Positions 1 to 8,035 of a stretch of 10,088 nt of DNA are shown piece after piece; the first letter of the stretch is position 1; each line of letters starts with the position of its first letter. The notes beneath the pieces are model-generated. The model ran no database searches and was not told the origin of the DNA. It saw nothing but the letters and a program-made list of their open reading frames with translations. The stretch comes from an uncultured Alphaproteobacteria bacterium (GTDB lineage: Bacteria; Pseudomonadota; Alphaproteobacteria; RF32; CAG-239). The stretch lies in contig UQFU01000062.1 of the NCBI GenBank assembly GCA_900540425.1, forward strand, positions 1-10,088, in the 5' to 3' direction. A program made the translations under genes and the position numbers.

Positions 1-10
1 TTTAGTCTAT

Positions 11-40
11 AAAAAATTCCCGGAAACCCGGGAATTTTTT
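11..40 (-). terminator. Intrinsic terminator of the small secreted protein gene
   Basis: A perfect 13-bp inverted repeat (arms 11-23 and 28-40, loop 24-27) has a GC core flanked by A and T runs. Read on the minus strand it is a hairpin ending in a T6 tract, and its first base overlaps the stop codon of the minus-strand gene (40-42). Because the arms carry A and T runs on both sides, it could also stop transcription arriving from the left on the plus strand. Confidence 0.85.
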
Positions 41-441
41 TATAAACTGTTTCGTATGTCGTCAATGGTGTCTTGAAGTTCCTGTTCTTCTTTTTGCTCT
101 TCAACGATTTCATTATAGATTTCGTCAACGTCGATTGTTTCTAACGGATCCGGAAGCGGGTCTTTCAATTCTTCGCTGCTCAAGGCGACGCATTTGTTGT
201 AGTAACCACAGCCGGGAACCGAGCAATGCACCAGTTTTTGGCCATAGCTGCAGGTTGTGGTTTTAAGATCATAGCCGGGGCAGGCGTCAGAACATTTGGT
301 CTTGAGATTTTCGCCGCTGACGCTGATGTTTCCCGGTTGGTAAGGGTTGCTGCCGCCGTCCCAGTCTACAATGCTGCGAATAGCGGCGTTGGCATTGCCG
401 CCGAGCAATAAAACGGCTAAAACATAAATGATTTTTTTCAT
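40..441 (-). CDS. Small exported Cys-containing protein with acidic C-terminus
   Basis: I do not recognise a named family for this 133-residue protein. Residues 1-19 form a classic signal peptide: MKK, a hydrophobic core, and ANA before the probable cleavage site at A20. The mature part has six cysteines (C50, C54, C64, C73, C78, C84), including the run CPGYDLKTTTC. This resembles the GY-x6-C element in the Cys-rich proteins at the other end of the window. Residues 90-133 are very acidic with a predicted amphipathic helix (VEEQKEEQELQDTIDDI). Six cysteines in an exported protein suggest three disulfides, which is inference. The ATG at 441 is supported by an AGAGGA ribosome binding site about 7 bases upstream. 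The gene is divergent from comEC and ends in its own terminator, so it is probably monocistronic. Whether it is periplasmic or released is unknown. Confidence 0.75.
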   Translation of the reverse strand: MKKIIYVLAVLLLGGNANAAIRSIVDWDGGSNPYQPGNISVSGENLKTKCSDACPGYDLKTTTCSYGQKLVHCSVPGCGYYNKCVALSSEELKDPLPDPLETIDVDEIYNEIVEEQKEEQELQDTIDDIRNSL

Positions 442-456
442 CTACTTATCCTCTAC

Positions 457-485
457 TTGATTATTTTGTTTTATCTTCGCATAAA
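457..485 (+). promoter_or_regulatory. Candidate promoter for comEC
   Basis: TTGATT at 457-462 is followed after 17 bases by CATAAA at 480-485, each a 4/6 match to the sigma-70 boxes. It lies in the AT-rich 79-bp divergent intergenic region, about 35 bases before the comEC start. The match is moderate and no transcript data are available. I could not pick a convincing promoter for the divergent minus-strand gene in the same gap. Confidence 0.35.
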
Positions 486-520
486 ATGTTTAATATATTA
501 CAAACGAAGGCGGAGAGAAT

Positions 521-2572
521 ATGTATGTATTTTTTCATAAAATCAAAGAATGTTTTTTAGCGGAGCAGGAACGTTGGTTTTTGTGGTTGCCGGTGTTGTT
601 TGGCTGCGGTATCGGCGGGTATTTTTTGTTGCCGGTCGAACCGTCGCTATGGGTTTCGGCCATAGGTGTCGAAGTGTTGATTGTCATGGCGTTTTTATGG
701 CGTTTCAATTATTTCAGGCTGATGTTTCTGGCCGCCGTTGCAGTTGTGGCTGCGGGATTTGTGAATATTCAGCTGAAAACTATTTATCAGCAAAAGCAGG
801 GGATATTGCATGAGCCGGCGGTTGATTATCTGAACGGGAAAATTGTTAATATTGATCATAATTATCGCGGCATGGAACGTTTGACCCTGCAAAATCCGCG
901 GAATTTTGACGGCAAAGAATATTACGGGAATTACAGGATTGCGCTTAGGACCAAAAAATCCGGGCTTAAAAGCGGAGACTGTGCGGAGTTGGTGGCGAAG
1001 CTGATGCCGCTTCCGGCGGCGTCCATGGTCGGCGGCTATCAGTTTGACCGCAAGTTTTTTCTGGAAGGTTTGAGCGGAACAGGCTATGCCATGGCTAGTG
1101 CAAGTTGGGTTGAATGTGAAAACAGAGGCGCCCGGGGTTCCGGAATCAAGCGCGGCATTGAAAATTTGCGACGGCGGATTGTCGAGCGCATCAACAGAAT
1201 TCTGCCGCCTGACGAGGCCGGGATTACGGCGGCTGTTGTGGCCGGCGAGCGCGGCGGAATCAGCCGGAAAATTACCAATAACTATCGGGATTCCGGGTTG
1301 GCGCATTTTCTGTCGATTTCCGGTTTGCATATGACAATGCTGGCAGGACTGATGTTTTTTCTCATCCGTTTGCTGGTGGCTCTGGTTCCGCCGTTGGCGC
1401 TGCGTTATGATTCTAAGAAGATTTCGGCGGTGGCGGCAATATTTCTGAGCTTTTTTTATCTGTTGATATCAGGAGCGGAAGTTCCGACCCAGCGGGCTTT
1501 TATTATGACTTTGATCGTTTTGGCCGGCGTTTTAATTGGACGCAAGGCAATTTCGATGAAAACAATTTCGTGGGCGGCCCTGATTGTGTTGATTATTTCT
1601 CCGCAGGCGTTAATCGGGGCAAGTTTTCAGATGTCTTTTGCGGCAGTAGTTATGCTGATTGCCTTTTATGAAAAGTTTGCCGGCCGGCTGCATCGTTTTC
1701 TTAACGGCGGAAATGCGGGAACAATCGGAATAACTGGCAGGGCGGTGCGTATTGTCTGGGCATATTTGGCCGGGATTGTTGTTTCGGATTTGGTTGCCAG
1801 TTTGGCGACGCTGCCTTTCGGCATTTATCATTTTAATCGGATTGCGGTTTATACTTCGCTCGGCAACTTGTTGGCCGGCCCGGTTATCGGGCTGGTTATT
1901 ATGCCGTTTGTTTTGATTGCCTTATTGATGATGCCTTTGGGGCTGGATTATCTGCCGCTGAAGCTTGTCGGCTGGGGTGTCCGTCAGGTTAACGAGATTA
2001 CGGCCTGGGTTGCCGGACTTCCGGAGGCGGGATATCAGGTTTTGGCGATGCCGTTCTGGGGTTTGCTGCTGATGGTGTTTGGCGGATTATGGCTGGCAAT
2101 TTGGCAGCTGCCGTGGCGAAGGTGGGGTTGGGCAGCGATTGTTGCCGGCGCTCTCAGTATATTGACCGTAGAAGCGCCGCAGGCGATGATTAGTGCGGAC
2201 GGAATGTTGTTTGCGGTTCGGGACAATGCCGGAAAACTGGTTATTTTGCCTCGGCGGGGAAAGGTCTTTAACAAACAGATGTGGCTGGAGAAAACCGCCA
2301 ATGATAAATTGCCTAAAGAGGCGAATCGCAAGCTTTCCTTGATCTGGAAAGGCAAAAAGTTTTACCCGGAATGGATTGATTTGCGTTGTTTTCAGGATTA
2401 TTGCCTTTATGCCGGGCGTTATAGATATTATAAAGACGGGCGTTTGGAAGTCGACGGGCGGTTGTTTGATACGCAGGAAACAGGCGGTGCCGCTTTTTAT
2501 GACGACGGAAAGGTTCGGAGTGTCAGAAATTATGTCGGCTGCCGTTTTTGGAACTGCCCGTCCAGAAAATAA
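521..2572 (+). CDS. comEC: ComEC/Rec2-family DNA-uptake channel protein
   Basis: ComEC proteins form the inner-membrane channel that brings transforming single-stranded DNA into the cytoplasm. This 683-residue protein has N-terminal membrane segments (about 19-37, 43-60 and 66-82), then a soluble DUF4131-like domain (about 85-200), then the multi-spanning competence domain (about 215-540). The signature AHFLSISGLHM is at 261-271, and GAEVPTQRA at about 318-326 is also typical. The C-terminal 130 residues are soluble and contain no HxHxDH metallo-beta-lactamase motif. That matches the shorter alphaproteobacterial form rather than the Bacillus form. Near the end are four cysteines (DLRCFQDYC and GCRFWNC) that may pair. 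The ATG is preceded by a purine-rich GAAGGCGGAGAG (505-516). The gene is convergent with prfC, and no other competence gene is present, so natural transformation cannot be concluded from this gene alone. Confidence 0.93.
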   Translation: MYVFFHKIKECFLAEQERWFLWLPVLFGCGIGGYFLLPVEPSLWVSAIGVEVLIVMAFLWRFNYFRLMFLAAVAVVAAGFVNIQLKTIYQQKQGILHEPAVDYLNGKIVNIDHNYRGMERLTLQNPRNFDGKEYYGNYRIALRTKKSGLKSGDCAELVAKLMPLPAASMVGGYQFDRKFFLEGLSGTGYAMASASWVECENRGARGSGIKRGIENLRRRIVERINRILPPDEAGITAAVVAGERGGISRKITNNYRDSGLAHFLSISGLHMTMLAGLMFFLIRLLVALVPPLALRYDSKKISAVAAIFLSFFYLLISGAEVPTQRAFIMTLIVLAGVLIGRKAISMKTISWAALIVLIISPQALIGASFQMSFAAVVMLIAFYEKFAGRLHRFLNGGNAGTIGITGRAVRIVWAYLAGIVVSDLVASLATLPFGIYHFNRIAVYTSLGNLLAGPVIGLVIMPFVLIALLMMPLGLDYLPLKLVGWGVRQVNEITAWVAGLPEAGYQVLAMPFWGLLLMVFGGLWLAIWQLPWRRWGWAAIVAGALSILTVEAPQAMISADGMLFAVRDNAGKLVILPRRGKVFNKQMWLEKTANDKLPKEANRKLSLIWKGKKFYPEWIDLRCFQDYCLYAGRYRYYKDGRLEVDGRLFDTQETGGAAFYDDGKVRSVRNYVGCRFWNCPSRK

Positions 2573-2575
2573 GAA

Positions 2576-2592
2576 GGCCGCAGGAAGCGGCC
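2576..2592. terminator. Hairpin shared by convergent comEC and prfC
   Basis: GGCCGC (2576-2581) and GCGGCC (2587-2592) form a perfect 6-bp GC stem around a 5-base loop in the 26-base gap between the two stop codons. On the minus strand it is followed by TTCTTATTTTC, and on the plus strand by GGATTTTC. Both tails are imperfect T tracts, so it probably acts as a bidirectional terminator, more convincingly for prfC. Confidence 0.65.
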
Positions 2593-2598
2593 GGATTT

Positions 2599-4188
2599 TC
2601 AGAGAACCTGTTCGCGGGTTTTTTTGAGGACGATTTCCGGAAAATCTTCGTGAACTTTTCCCAGGTGCCAGGCATTGCGCGCCAAAAACACCAATTCGCC
2701 GTCGTGGTCTTCAGCCAGATTCAGCTGAGAGGCGTTGCGGAATTTTTCAAAGACGTTTTTATCCGGACATTCAATCCAGCGGGCCGTATAATACTGGGTC
2801 GGCTCGAACATGACCGGAATGTTGAATTCGTTTTTAATCCGGTCGGCCATAACTTCAAATTGCAACGTTCCGACAACCCCGACAATCCATTCCGAGCCGA
2901 CAATCGGCTTAAAGACGCTGGCACCGCCTTCTTCGGCAATTTGCTGCAAAGCCGCTCCCAGGTGTTTTGATTTGAGCGGGTCAAGCGCCCGGACGCTTTT
3001 GAGCAGTTCAGGCGCAAAGCTCGGAATTCCGGTGACATGCAGTTTTTCTCCCTCGGTCAGGGTATCTCCGATCCGAAGCTGCCCGTGGTTGGGAATGCCG
3101 ATAATGTCGCCGGGGTAGGCGTCTTCGGCCAGTTCTCTTTCCTGTGCCAGGAACATGACCGGGGTTGGGACTTTCAGACCTTTGCCGGTACGAACCTGAG
3201 TCAGGGTCATGCCGCGTTTGAAATGGCCGGAACAAATGCGCATAAAAGCGATGCGGTCGCGGTGTTTGGGATCCATATTGGCTTGGATTTTGAAGATAAA
3301 ACCGGCAACTTTGTTTTCTTCCGGGGTGACGGTGCGTTCGGCGGTCGGCTGCGGCCGCGGTGTCGGAGCGATTTCATGCAGGCCTTCCAAGACCTCGCGG
3401 ACACCGAAATTGTTGATGGCACTGCCGAAGAAGACCGGCGTTTGAACCCCGGCAAGATAATTCTCCAGGCTGAAACGGGGACAAAGCTCTTTGACCATCT
3501 CCACGTCTTCGCGCAGCTTGGCAACCGCATGTGCCGGCAACAGGCTGTCAAGCTTGGGATCGTTTAAGCCTTCACAGGTTTCGATGGTGGCGTTGATTTG
3601 CGACTTGTCACCGGTTTTGTTCATTAAAATCAGACGGTCGTTAAATAAATCATAGCAGCCGAGAAAATCTTTGCCCATGCCAATCGGCCAACTGGCCGGC
3701 GTTACTTCCATTGCCAGCGTTTTTTCAATATCGTCCAGAAGCAGGAACGGGTCCATGCCTTCGCGGTCTAGCTTGTTGATAAAAGTGATAATCGGCACAT
3801 CGCGCAGACGGCAGACTTCAAACAGTTTTTTGGTTTGTGCTTCAATACCTTTGGCCGAATCGAGAACCATGACTGCGGAATCGACTGCTGTCAATACCCG
3901 GTAGGTATCTTCGGAGAAGTCTTCGTGTCCGGGGGTATCGAGCAGGTTGAAACTGATGTCCTTGTATTCAAAACTCATTACGGATGAGGCGACGGAAATT
4001 CCGCGTTCCTGTTCGACTTTCATCCAGTCGGAACGGGCGCGGCGGGCTTCGCCGCGAGCTTTGACGGCTCCGGCCTGCTGAATGGCACCGCCGAAAAGCA
4101 ACAGTTTTTCGGTCAGGGTAGTTTTGCCGGCGTCAGGGTGGGAAATAATCGCAAAAGTTTTGCGCGGATTAACTTTGGTATCAGACAT
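2599..4188 (-). CDS. prfC: Peptide chain release factor 3 (RF3)
   Basis: RF3 is a translational GTPase that removes RF1 or RF2 from the ribosome after peptide release. The product is 529 residues, the same length as E. coli RF3. The GTPase motifs are in order: P-loop SHPDAGKT (16-23), switch I RGIS (62-65), G3 DTPGHED (84-90) and G4 NKLD (138-141). The SHPDAGKTTLTEKLLLFGGA stretch and the later QFEVMADRIKNEF region are typical of RF3 and separate it from EF-G, which is much longer. The start at 4188 places the P-loop correctly. No clear Shine-Dalgarno sequence precedes it (AATAAAATA only). It begins 29 bases after the stop of the upstream TPR gene on the same strand, so co-transcription is likely. 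It ends at the hairpin shared with comEC. Confidence 0.97.
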   Translation of the reverse strand: MSDTKVNPRKTFAIISHPDAGKTTLTEKLLLFGGAIQQAGAVKARGEARRARSDWMKVEQERGISVASSVMSFEYKDISFNLLDTPGHEDFSEDTYRVLTAVDSAVMVLDSAKGIEAQTKKLFEVCRLRDVPIITFINKLDREGMDPFLLLDDIEKTLAMEVTPASWPIGMGKDFLGCYDLFNDRLILMNKTGDKSQINATIETCEGLNDPKLDSLLPAHAVAKLREDVEMVKELCPRFSLENYLAGVQTPVFFGSAINNFGVREVLEGLHEIAPTPRPQPTAERTVTPEENKVAGFIFKIQANMDPKHRDRIAFMRICSGHFKRGMTLTQVRTGKGLKVPTPVMFLAQERELAEDAYPGDIIGIPNHGQLRIGDTLTEGEKLHVTGIPSFAPELLKSVRALDPLKSKHLGAALQQIAEEGGASVFKPIVGSEWIVGVVGTLQFEVMADRIKNEFNIPVMFEPTQYYTARWIECPDKNVFEKFRNASQLNLAEDHDGELVFLARNAWHLGKVHEDFPEIVLKKTREQVL

Positions 4189-4217
4189 TATTTTATTCGT
4201 ATTTTAGCGGTTAAAAG

Positions 4218-5510
4218 TCAAAAAGGGCTGCTGACGTTGGGAATCAGTGGCTGCGGTGCGGGCGCCGGTTCCGGAGCGGTTTCGGCCAGCGGTGCGGCAG
4301 TAATAATCTCAACTTTGCTTTCGACGACTTCCGGTTTGGGGGCGGTCAGGGTCGGTGTGGCAACCCGGGCAACCGGCATGGCTTCATGAGGAATATTCTG
4401 AGCGGCATTTTTTTCCGTTGCCGGTTCCGGTTTGGCCGTTGTTGCCATGGATTTCGGCTGGGAACGGTTGACACCGAGGTATTTTTCGACCGCTTGTTTT
4501 TCTTTTTCCTTTTCCTTGGTGGTAATCAACTGCAAGTCCTGCAGAATTTCGAGCTTACGCAGGTCTTTGGCCGCTCCAAGGATGTCGCGCGAAGGGGCTT
4601 TGGGTTTCAGCCGCCGGCGGGGGGAGGGCGGCAGCAAAGCCTCGATGATAACGTCGCGTTCCGCCGAAAATTCACGCGGGGTGATGGCCCGGGATTCGAC
4701 GGCTTCTTTGAGGGCATTGATACGTTCAATAATCAAATCTGGCGACGGAACCGATTTGTCGACTCCGTATGCCGGCGGCGTGTGGGTCAGGGGCAGCAGA
4801 CCGCCGATATTGGTATTGCGGGCGTTCAAAAATTCTTCTTTGGTAACCAGGTCTTTTTCGGCCAGTTCTTTTAGAATCAAAAAGCGGGAAATGATGTTTT
4901 GCTCCTGATCGTTGAACAAAACTTCAACGGCTTTCAGCTCTTCAGCGCTGCTGGGCCGGTTGTCGGCGATGTTCTTTTTTTCACGCAGGAACAGGGCTTC
5001 TTCAATTGCGGAACGGCGCTGGGTTTTTCCGGCTTCGGTACTGATATTGAAGATTTTGACGCCGTTTTGGTCTTCGATTACCAGCTTGCTCTGTTTGACG
5101 TTAATCAGGCGAAGGCGCTGTTTGGCGACGTCAGTCATTTTGGCCGGCGTGCCGCTTTTGGAGCCAAGGACCGTCGTTTCGTTGCCGCCGTAGATCATCA
5201 GGTCTTCATAGTACTGGCGGGCGCGGTTTGGCCGGCCGAGCTGTTCGTATACCAAGGCACCGACAATCAGAGCCTGGGGATTTTTGGGGTTTTCGTTCAA
5301 AGCATTGATGACGTGGTTTTCGGCTTCGGAGAAGTTTCCCTGCGAATAGGCGACAGTCGCCAGGCGGGCTTCTTCAACGCCGCCGTCGCTGAAAGTCAGC
5401 GTATTGTAAGTTTCCGGACTGGTATGCTTTTTGACCAGGCTGCAGGATGCAGACAGGCAGGCGGCAACGGCCAGAAAAGAAATGTTTCGGATGCTTTGAG
5501 CGGAAAACAC
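4218..5510 (-). CDS. Exported TPR protein with SHOCT-like helical repeats, probable lipoprotein
   Basis: This 430-residue protein has no name I recognise; similar proteins appear to occur in Rhodospirillales. Residues 1-23 form a signal sequence with two possible lipidated cysteines: C18 after VAA, or C23 after SAS. VAAC fits the lipobox better. Residues 46-105 hold a TPR-like helical pair (ARLATVAYSQGNFSEAENHV, then VGALVYEQLGRPNRARQYYE). Three related helix-turn segments follow at about 209-239, 263-292 and 317-345. Each has a leucine-rich helix, an [LA][VI]T turn and a charged helix, like SHOCT motifs. Residues 350-430 are rich in Pro and Ala, probably disordered, and may cross the periplasm or wall region. 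The start is GTG at 5510, with a strong AAAGGAG seven bases upstream. The gene precedes prfC by 29 bases. A role in envelope assembly is only inference from TPR and lipoprotein features. Confidence 0.8.
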   Translation of the reverse strand: MFSAQSIRNISFLAVAACLSASCSLVKKHTSPETYNTLTFSDGGVEEARLATVAYSQGNFSEAENHVINALNENPKNPQALIVGALVYEQLGRPNRARQYYEDLMIYGGNETTVLGSKSGTPAKMTDVAKQRLRLINVKQSKLVIEDQNGVKIFNISTEAGKTQRRSAIEEALFLREKKNIADNRPSSAEELKAVEVLFNDQEQNIISRFLILKELAEKDLVTKEEFLNARNTNIGGLLPLTHTPPAYGVDKSVPSPDLIIERINALKEAVESRAITPREFSAERDVIIEALLPPSPRRRLKPKAPSRDILGAAKDLRKLEILQDLQLITTKEKEKEKQAVEKYLGVNRSQPKSMATTAKPEPATEKNAAQNIPHEAMPVARVATPTLTAPKPEVVESKVEIITAAPLAETAPEPAPAPQPLIPNVSSPF

Positions 5511-5544
5511 AGGTTTACTCCTTTAAAAATCTTCTTCTTTGCGC

Positions 5545-5573
5545 ATCATAGACAATATTAACTTATATTACAA
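5545..5573 (-). promoter_or_regulatory. Candidate sigma-70 promoter for the TPR protein-prfC operon
   Basis: Read on the minus strand, TTGTAA (5568-5573) is separated by exactly 17 bases from TATGAT (5545-5550), a 5/6 match to the -10 box. The predicted start of transcription lies about 25-30 bases before the GTG codon, leaving a short leader containing the AAAGGAG site. Confidence 0.55.
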
Positions 5574-5601
5574 TAATTTTGTTTGCTTTGTTAATTTTGG
5601 C

Positions 5602-5629
5602 TTGATTTAAAATTTATTTTATGTAGTAT
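5602..5629 (+). promoter_or_regulatory. Candidate promoter for tRNA-Leu and tig
   Basis: TTGATT (5602-5607) and TAGTAT (5624-5629) are spaced by 16 bases in an AT-rich stretch, about 25 bases before the tRNA. Each box matches 4/6. No terminator is visible between the tRNA and tig, so the same transcript may cover both genes, with the tRNA processed out. Confidence 0.4.
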
Positions 5630-5654
5630 GCAAGGCAATTAATACTGTGAAACT

Positions 5655-5739
<85 letters not shown>

Positions 5740-5790
5740 GTTCCGTTTACGGGGCTGGTTTTTAACCCAATCTTTTTAGAGAAAAATAAA

Positions 5791-7248
5791 ATGAATGTAA
5801 CAGAGTTAAAGTCTGAAGGCTTAAAAAAAGAGTACAAAGTGATGGTTCCGGCTCAGGATTTTGAGAAAGAAGTCGACGCCAAAATCAATGAAATCGCCAA
5901 AACGGTCAAACTTCCCGGTTTCCGGGCCGGAAAAGCCCCGGTTTCGATGCTGAAGCAGAAATATGCCGCTTCGGTCAAAGGCGAGGTTTTGGAAGATTTG
6001 GTCAGAAAGTCTACCGATGAGCTGATTAAGGATAAAAATCTGCGCCCGGCGATGATGCCCGACATTAAGATTACGGCGTTTAAGGACGGGGAAGATTTGG
6101 AATTTGAGGTTTCTTTGGAAAACCTGCCGGAAATCAAAGCCGGGAAGTTTGAGGACATTGCTCTGGACAAGTATATGGCTGAAGTTGCTGCCGAAGAGGT
6201 TGACAAAGCTCTGAACTATATTGCGCAATCCCGCCGCGAGAGAACCAAAGTAACCGAAGACCGCGCCGCCAAAAAAGGCGATACAACGGTTATTGACTTT
6301 GTCGGTTCGGTTGACGGTGTTGAGTTCCAGGGCGGCAAAGGCAACGATTATCCTCTGGAACTGGGTTCCGGTTCGTTTATTCCGGGGTTTGAAGATCAGC
6401 TGATTGGCAAAAAAGCCGGTGATAAGGTTGATGTCAAAGTCAAGTTTCCCGAAGATTATCATGCTAAAAATCTGGCTGGCAAAGACGCGGTGTTTGCAGT
6501 TGAAATTAAAGAGCTGATGGAGCCGAAAGAAGTTAAGCTTGATGACGAGTTTGCCAAGTCTTTGGGCGAAGAAAGCCTGGAAAAGCTTCGCGAAGCCATT
6601 TCGGGGCGCATTAAAGGCGATTATGAACAGGCTTCCCGCATGAAACTCAAAAAGGCTTTGCTGGACGCTTTGGACAATGCTTATAACTTTGATGTTCCTC
6701 AGGGTTTGGTCGATGCCGAATTTAAGTCTATTTATGCGCAGTATGAACAGGCTAAGAAGAATAACCAGCTTGATGCCGAAGATTTGGCCAAGTCTGAAGA
6801 TGCCCTGAAGGAAGAATATAAAAATATTGCCGTTCGCCGGGTTAAGCTTGGTTTGCTGCTTTCGGAAGTCGGCAAAGAAGCGAAGATTTCGGTTGAACCG
6901 GATGACATCAATAAGGCAATTATGGCCGAGGCTCGCAAGTATCCGGGGCAAGAAAAAGCCGTGTTTGACTTTTATTTGAAGAATAAACAGGCGGTTGAAT
7001 CTTTGAAGGCGCCGATTTTTGAAGAAAAAATCGTCGACCATATTCTCGGACAGGTCAAGCTGAACGAAAAGATTGTTTCGGTTGAAGATTTGTATAAATT
7101 TGACGAGGAGGCTCAGCCGGCCAAAAAAGCTAAGGCTGCTGCCAAAAAGGAAACTAAGGCAGAGAAAGAGCCTAAGGCTAAAAAAGAAGCCAAGGCTGAA
7201 AAAGAACCGAAAACCAAGAAAGAAACGGCTAAGAAAAAATCAGCTTAG
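5791..7248 (+). CDS. tig: Trigger factor, ribosome-associated chaperone and peptidyl-prolyl isomerase
   Basis: Trigger factor binds the ribosomal exit tunnel and shields nascent chains. The 485-residue product has the ribosome-docking signature GFRAGKAP at 43-50, the same position as in E. coli. The FKBP-type isomerase domain spans about 161-245 (KKGDTTVIDFVGSVDG, then LGSGSFIPGFEDQLIG). The SurA-like substrate-cradle domain covers about 250-438. Residues 439-485 are an added tail of Lys, Ala and Glu containing the repeat KAEKEPK twice; this explains the excess over the 432 residues of the E. coli protein. Similar basic tails occur in other alphaproteobacteria. The start at 5791 is chosen because the longer in-frame opening from 5698 runs through the tRNA, whereas MNVTEL is the usual N-terminus. 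Only a weak AGAG precedes it. A strong terminator follows, and clpP is not present. Confidence 0.97.
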   Translation: MNVTELKSEGLKKEYKVMVPAQDFEKEVDAKINEIAKTVKLPGFRAGKAPVSMLKQKYAASVKGEVLEDLVRKSTDELIKDKNLRPAMMPDIKITAFKDGEDLEFEVSLENLPEIKAGKFEDIALDKYMAEVAAEEVDKALNYIAQSRRERTKVTEDRAAKKGDTTVIDFVGSVDGVEFQGGKGNDYPLELGSGSFIPGFEDQLIGKKAGDKVDVKVKFPEDYHAKNLAGKDAVFAVEIKELMEPKEVKLDDEFAKSLGEESLEKLREAISGRIKGDYEQASRMKLKKALLDALDNAYNFDVPQGLVDAEFKSIYAQYEQAKKNNQLDAEDLAKSEDALKEEYKNIAVRRVKLGLLLSEVGKEAKISVEPDDINKAIMAEARKYPGQEKAVFDFYLKNKQAVESLKAPIFEEKIVDHILGQVKLNEKIVSVEDLYKFDEEAQPAKKAKAAAKKETKAEKEPKAKKEAKAEKEPKTKKETAKKKSA

Positions 7249-7267
7249 CCAGATTGGAAAAAGTCGA

Positions 7268-7296
7268 GGAGGTTTCCGTCGGAAACCTCCTTTTTT
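7268..7296 (+). terminator. Strong intrinsic terminator of tig
   Basis: A perfect 10-bp stem (GGAGGTTTCC at 7268-7277, GGAAACCTCC at 7281-7290) with a 3-base loop is followed by T6 at 7291-7296. It starts 19 bases after the tig stop. This is a textbook rho-independent terminator and shows that tig is the last gene of its transcript. Confidence 0.95.
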
Positions 7297-7413
7297 GTTG
7301 CCTGCGGTTTGTTTTTATCGTTTCGGGGACGAGCGAAAACATGATGACAATATGGTTTATGGGCAGGCGGTGGAGGGGGAGATTTTGCTTAGGGGGAAAG
7401 AGAGGTTAGAGAG
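7297..7413. other. Non-coding gap, G- and purine-rich on the plus strand
   Basis: Between the two facing terminators I see no gene with a start and ribosome binding site. The plus strand carries G runs at about 7361-7396 and is purine-rich up to 7419. Only two-base to five-base G runs are present, so a stable quadruplex is doubtful. Confidence 0.5.
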
Positions 7414-7454
7414 AAAAAACTGTCCTGCAGGCGCGAACGCTACCGACAGGACAG
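7414..7454 (-). terminator. Intrinsic terminator of the lectin-like gene pair
   Basis: On the minus strand CTGTCCTG (7447-7454) pairs perfectly with CAGGACAG (7420-7427), and a T6 tract (plus-strand A run 7414-7419) follows directly. The 19-base loop can itself form a small GCG/CGC hairpin. It lies about 45 bases after the stop codon of the last gene of the minus-strand group. Confidence 0.8.
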
Positions 7455-7499
7455 CGAAAGAAATTGCATAACATAATAATATTTCTGAGACAGAACCGA

Positions 7500-8024
7500 T
7501 TAAAATCCTTTCATGCAACGCGGGTAGAACAGGCCGCTGTTTTGGGCATTCGTCGTAAAACCGAATTTGTTAAGATAAGTTAGTGCGTAGGCACGTGATC
7601 TGATCCAATAAAGTTCGTCAGCAACCAGAGCCTGACCGGTAGGCAGGGTTTTGAGTTTGTTGTTGAGGGTGGTGAATTTGGTATTGGAGACACCGTTAAT
7701 TCGTTCGTTACCCATGCGCAATAATTCTATAAAGGTAGGAAGTTTCCACTCGCCTTTGGCGGTGCCGAGGGTTACATAGCTGTTGCAATATGAATCGGCG
7801 GAAACATAGGTCATTTTGGCCGGTTGGTCGAGAGTCATGATATAACCATGGTCACGGCGTTCTGAAACCCAATAAACCAGGCCGACCGGTACCTTATCAT
7901 CTTTAACGGTTTTATCAAAGCTGCCGTCATGGTAAAAAATGTCGCCGACTTCTACTGCCTGAACCCAAGGGGTCAAGCAGAGAAGAGCGGTTATGAAAGC
8001 AAAGGTTGTTAAGATGTATTTCAT
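7500..8024 (-). CDS. Exported protein with a C-type-lectin-like (Lcl_C/DUF1566-like) domain
   Basis: This 174-residue protein has a signal peptide (1-23, cleavage after VQA). Its single domain runs from VGDIFYHDGS (about 26) to the end. Features shared with the neighbouring larger protein are VG-x-I-x-Y-x-DG, a central P-[VI]-G-[LI]-V with HG six to eight residues later, SYCNSYVTLGT (C80), a G-x-W-x-LP turn at about 91-96, and a C-terminal RC (C170). The A-x2-YC, W-LP and C-terminal RC pattern is that of the DUF1566/Lcl_C and FISUMP-type domains, which I assign tentatively. C80 and C170 probably form a disulfide. The ATG at 8024 has AAGGAG seven bases before it, and that site overlaps the stop of the upstream gene only 11 bases away, so translation is likely coupled. 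The ligand is unknown. Confidence 0.78.
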   Translation of the reverse strand: MKYILTTFAFITALLCLTPWVQAVEVGDIFYHDGSFDKTVKDDKVPVGLVYWVSERRDHGYIMTLDQPAKMTYVSADSYCNSYVTLGTAKGEWKLPTFIELLRMGNERINGVSNTKFTTLNNKLKTLPTGQALVADELYWIRSRAYALTYLNKFGFTTNAQNSGLFYPRCMKGF

Positions 8025-8035
8025 GGCTTTTCTCC

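Noticed and set aside
695..1330. A 211-codon frame antisense to comEC
   Set aside because: It lies wholly within a clear ComEC gene and shows no family features.
4386..5561. Several plus-strand open frames opposite the TPR protein gene
   Set aside because: They overlap a gene with a strong SD, signal sequence and domains; their translations are Phe- and Gly-rich shadows.
5821..7041. A 406-codon open frame antisense to tig
   Set aside because: It is a by-product of the codon use of the trigger factor gene, rich in Phe, Asn and Ile with no domain, signal or ribosome binding site.
7361..7396. G-rich run as a G-quadruplex
   Set aside because: Most runs have only two or three G and one gap is 12 bases, so a stable quadruplex is unlikely.
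7073..7471. A plus-strand frame of 132 codons overlapping the end of tig
   Set aside because: It begins inside tig in another frame and runs through the tig terminator; the Arg/Lys run is the tig tail read out of frame.
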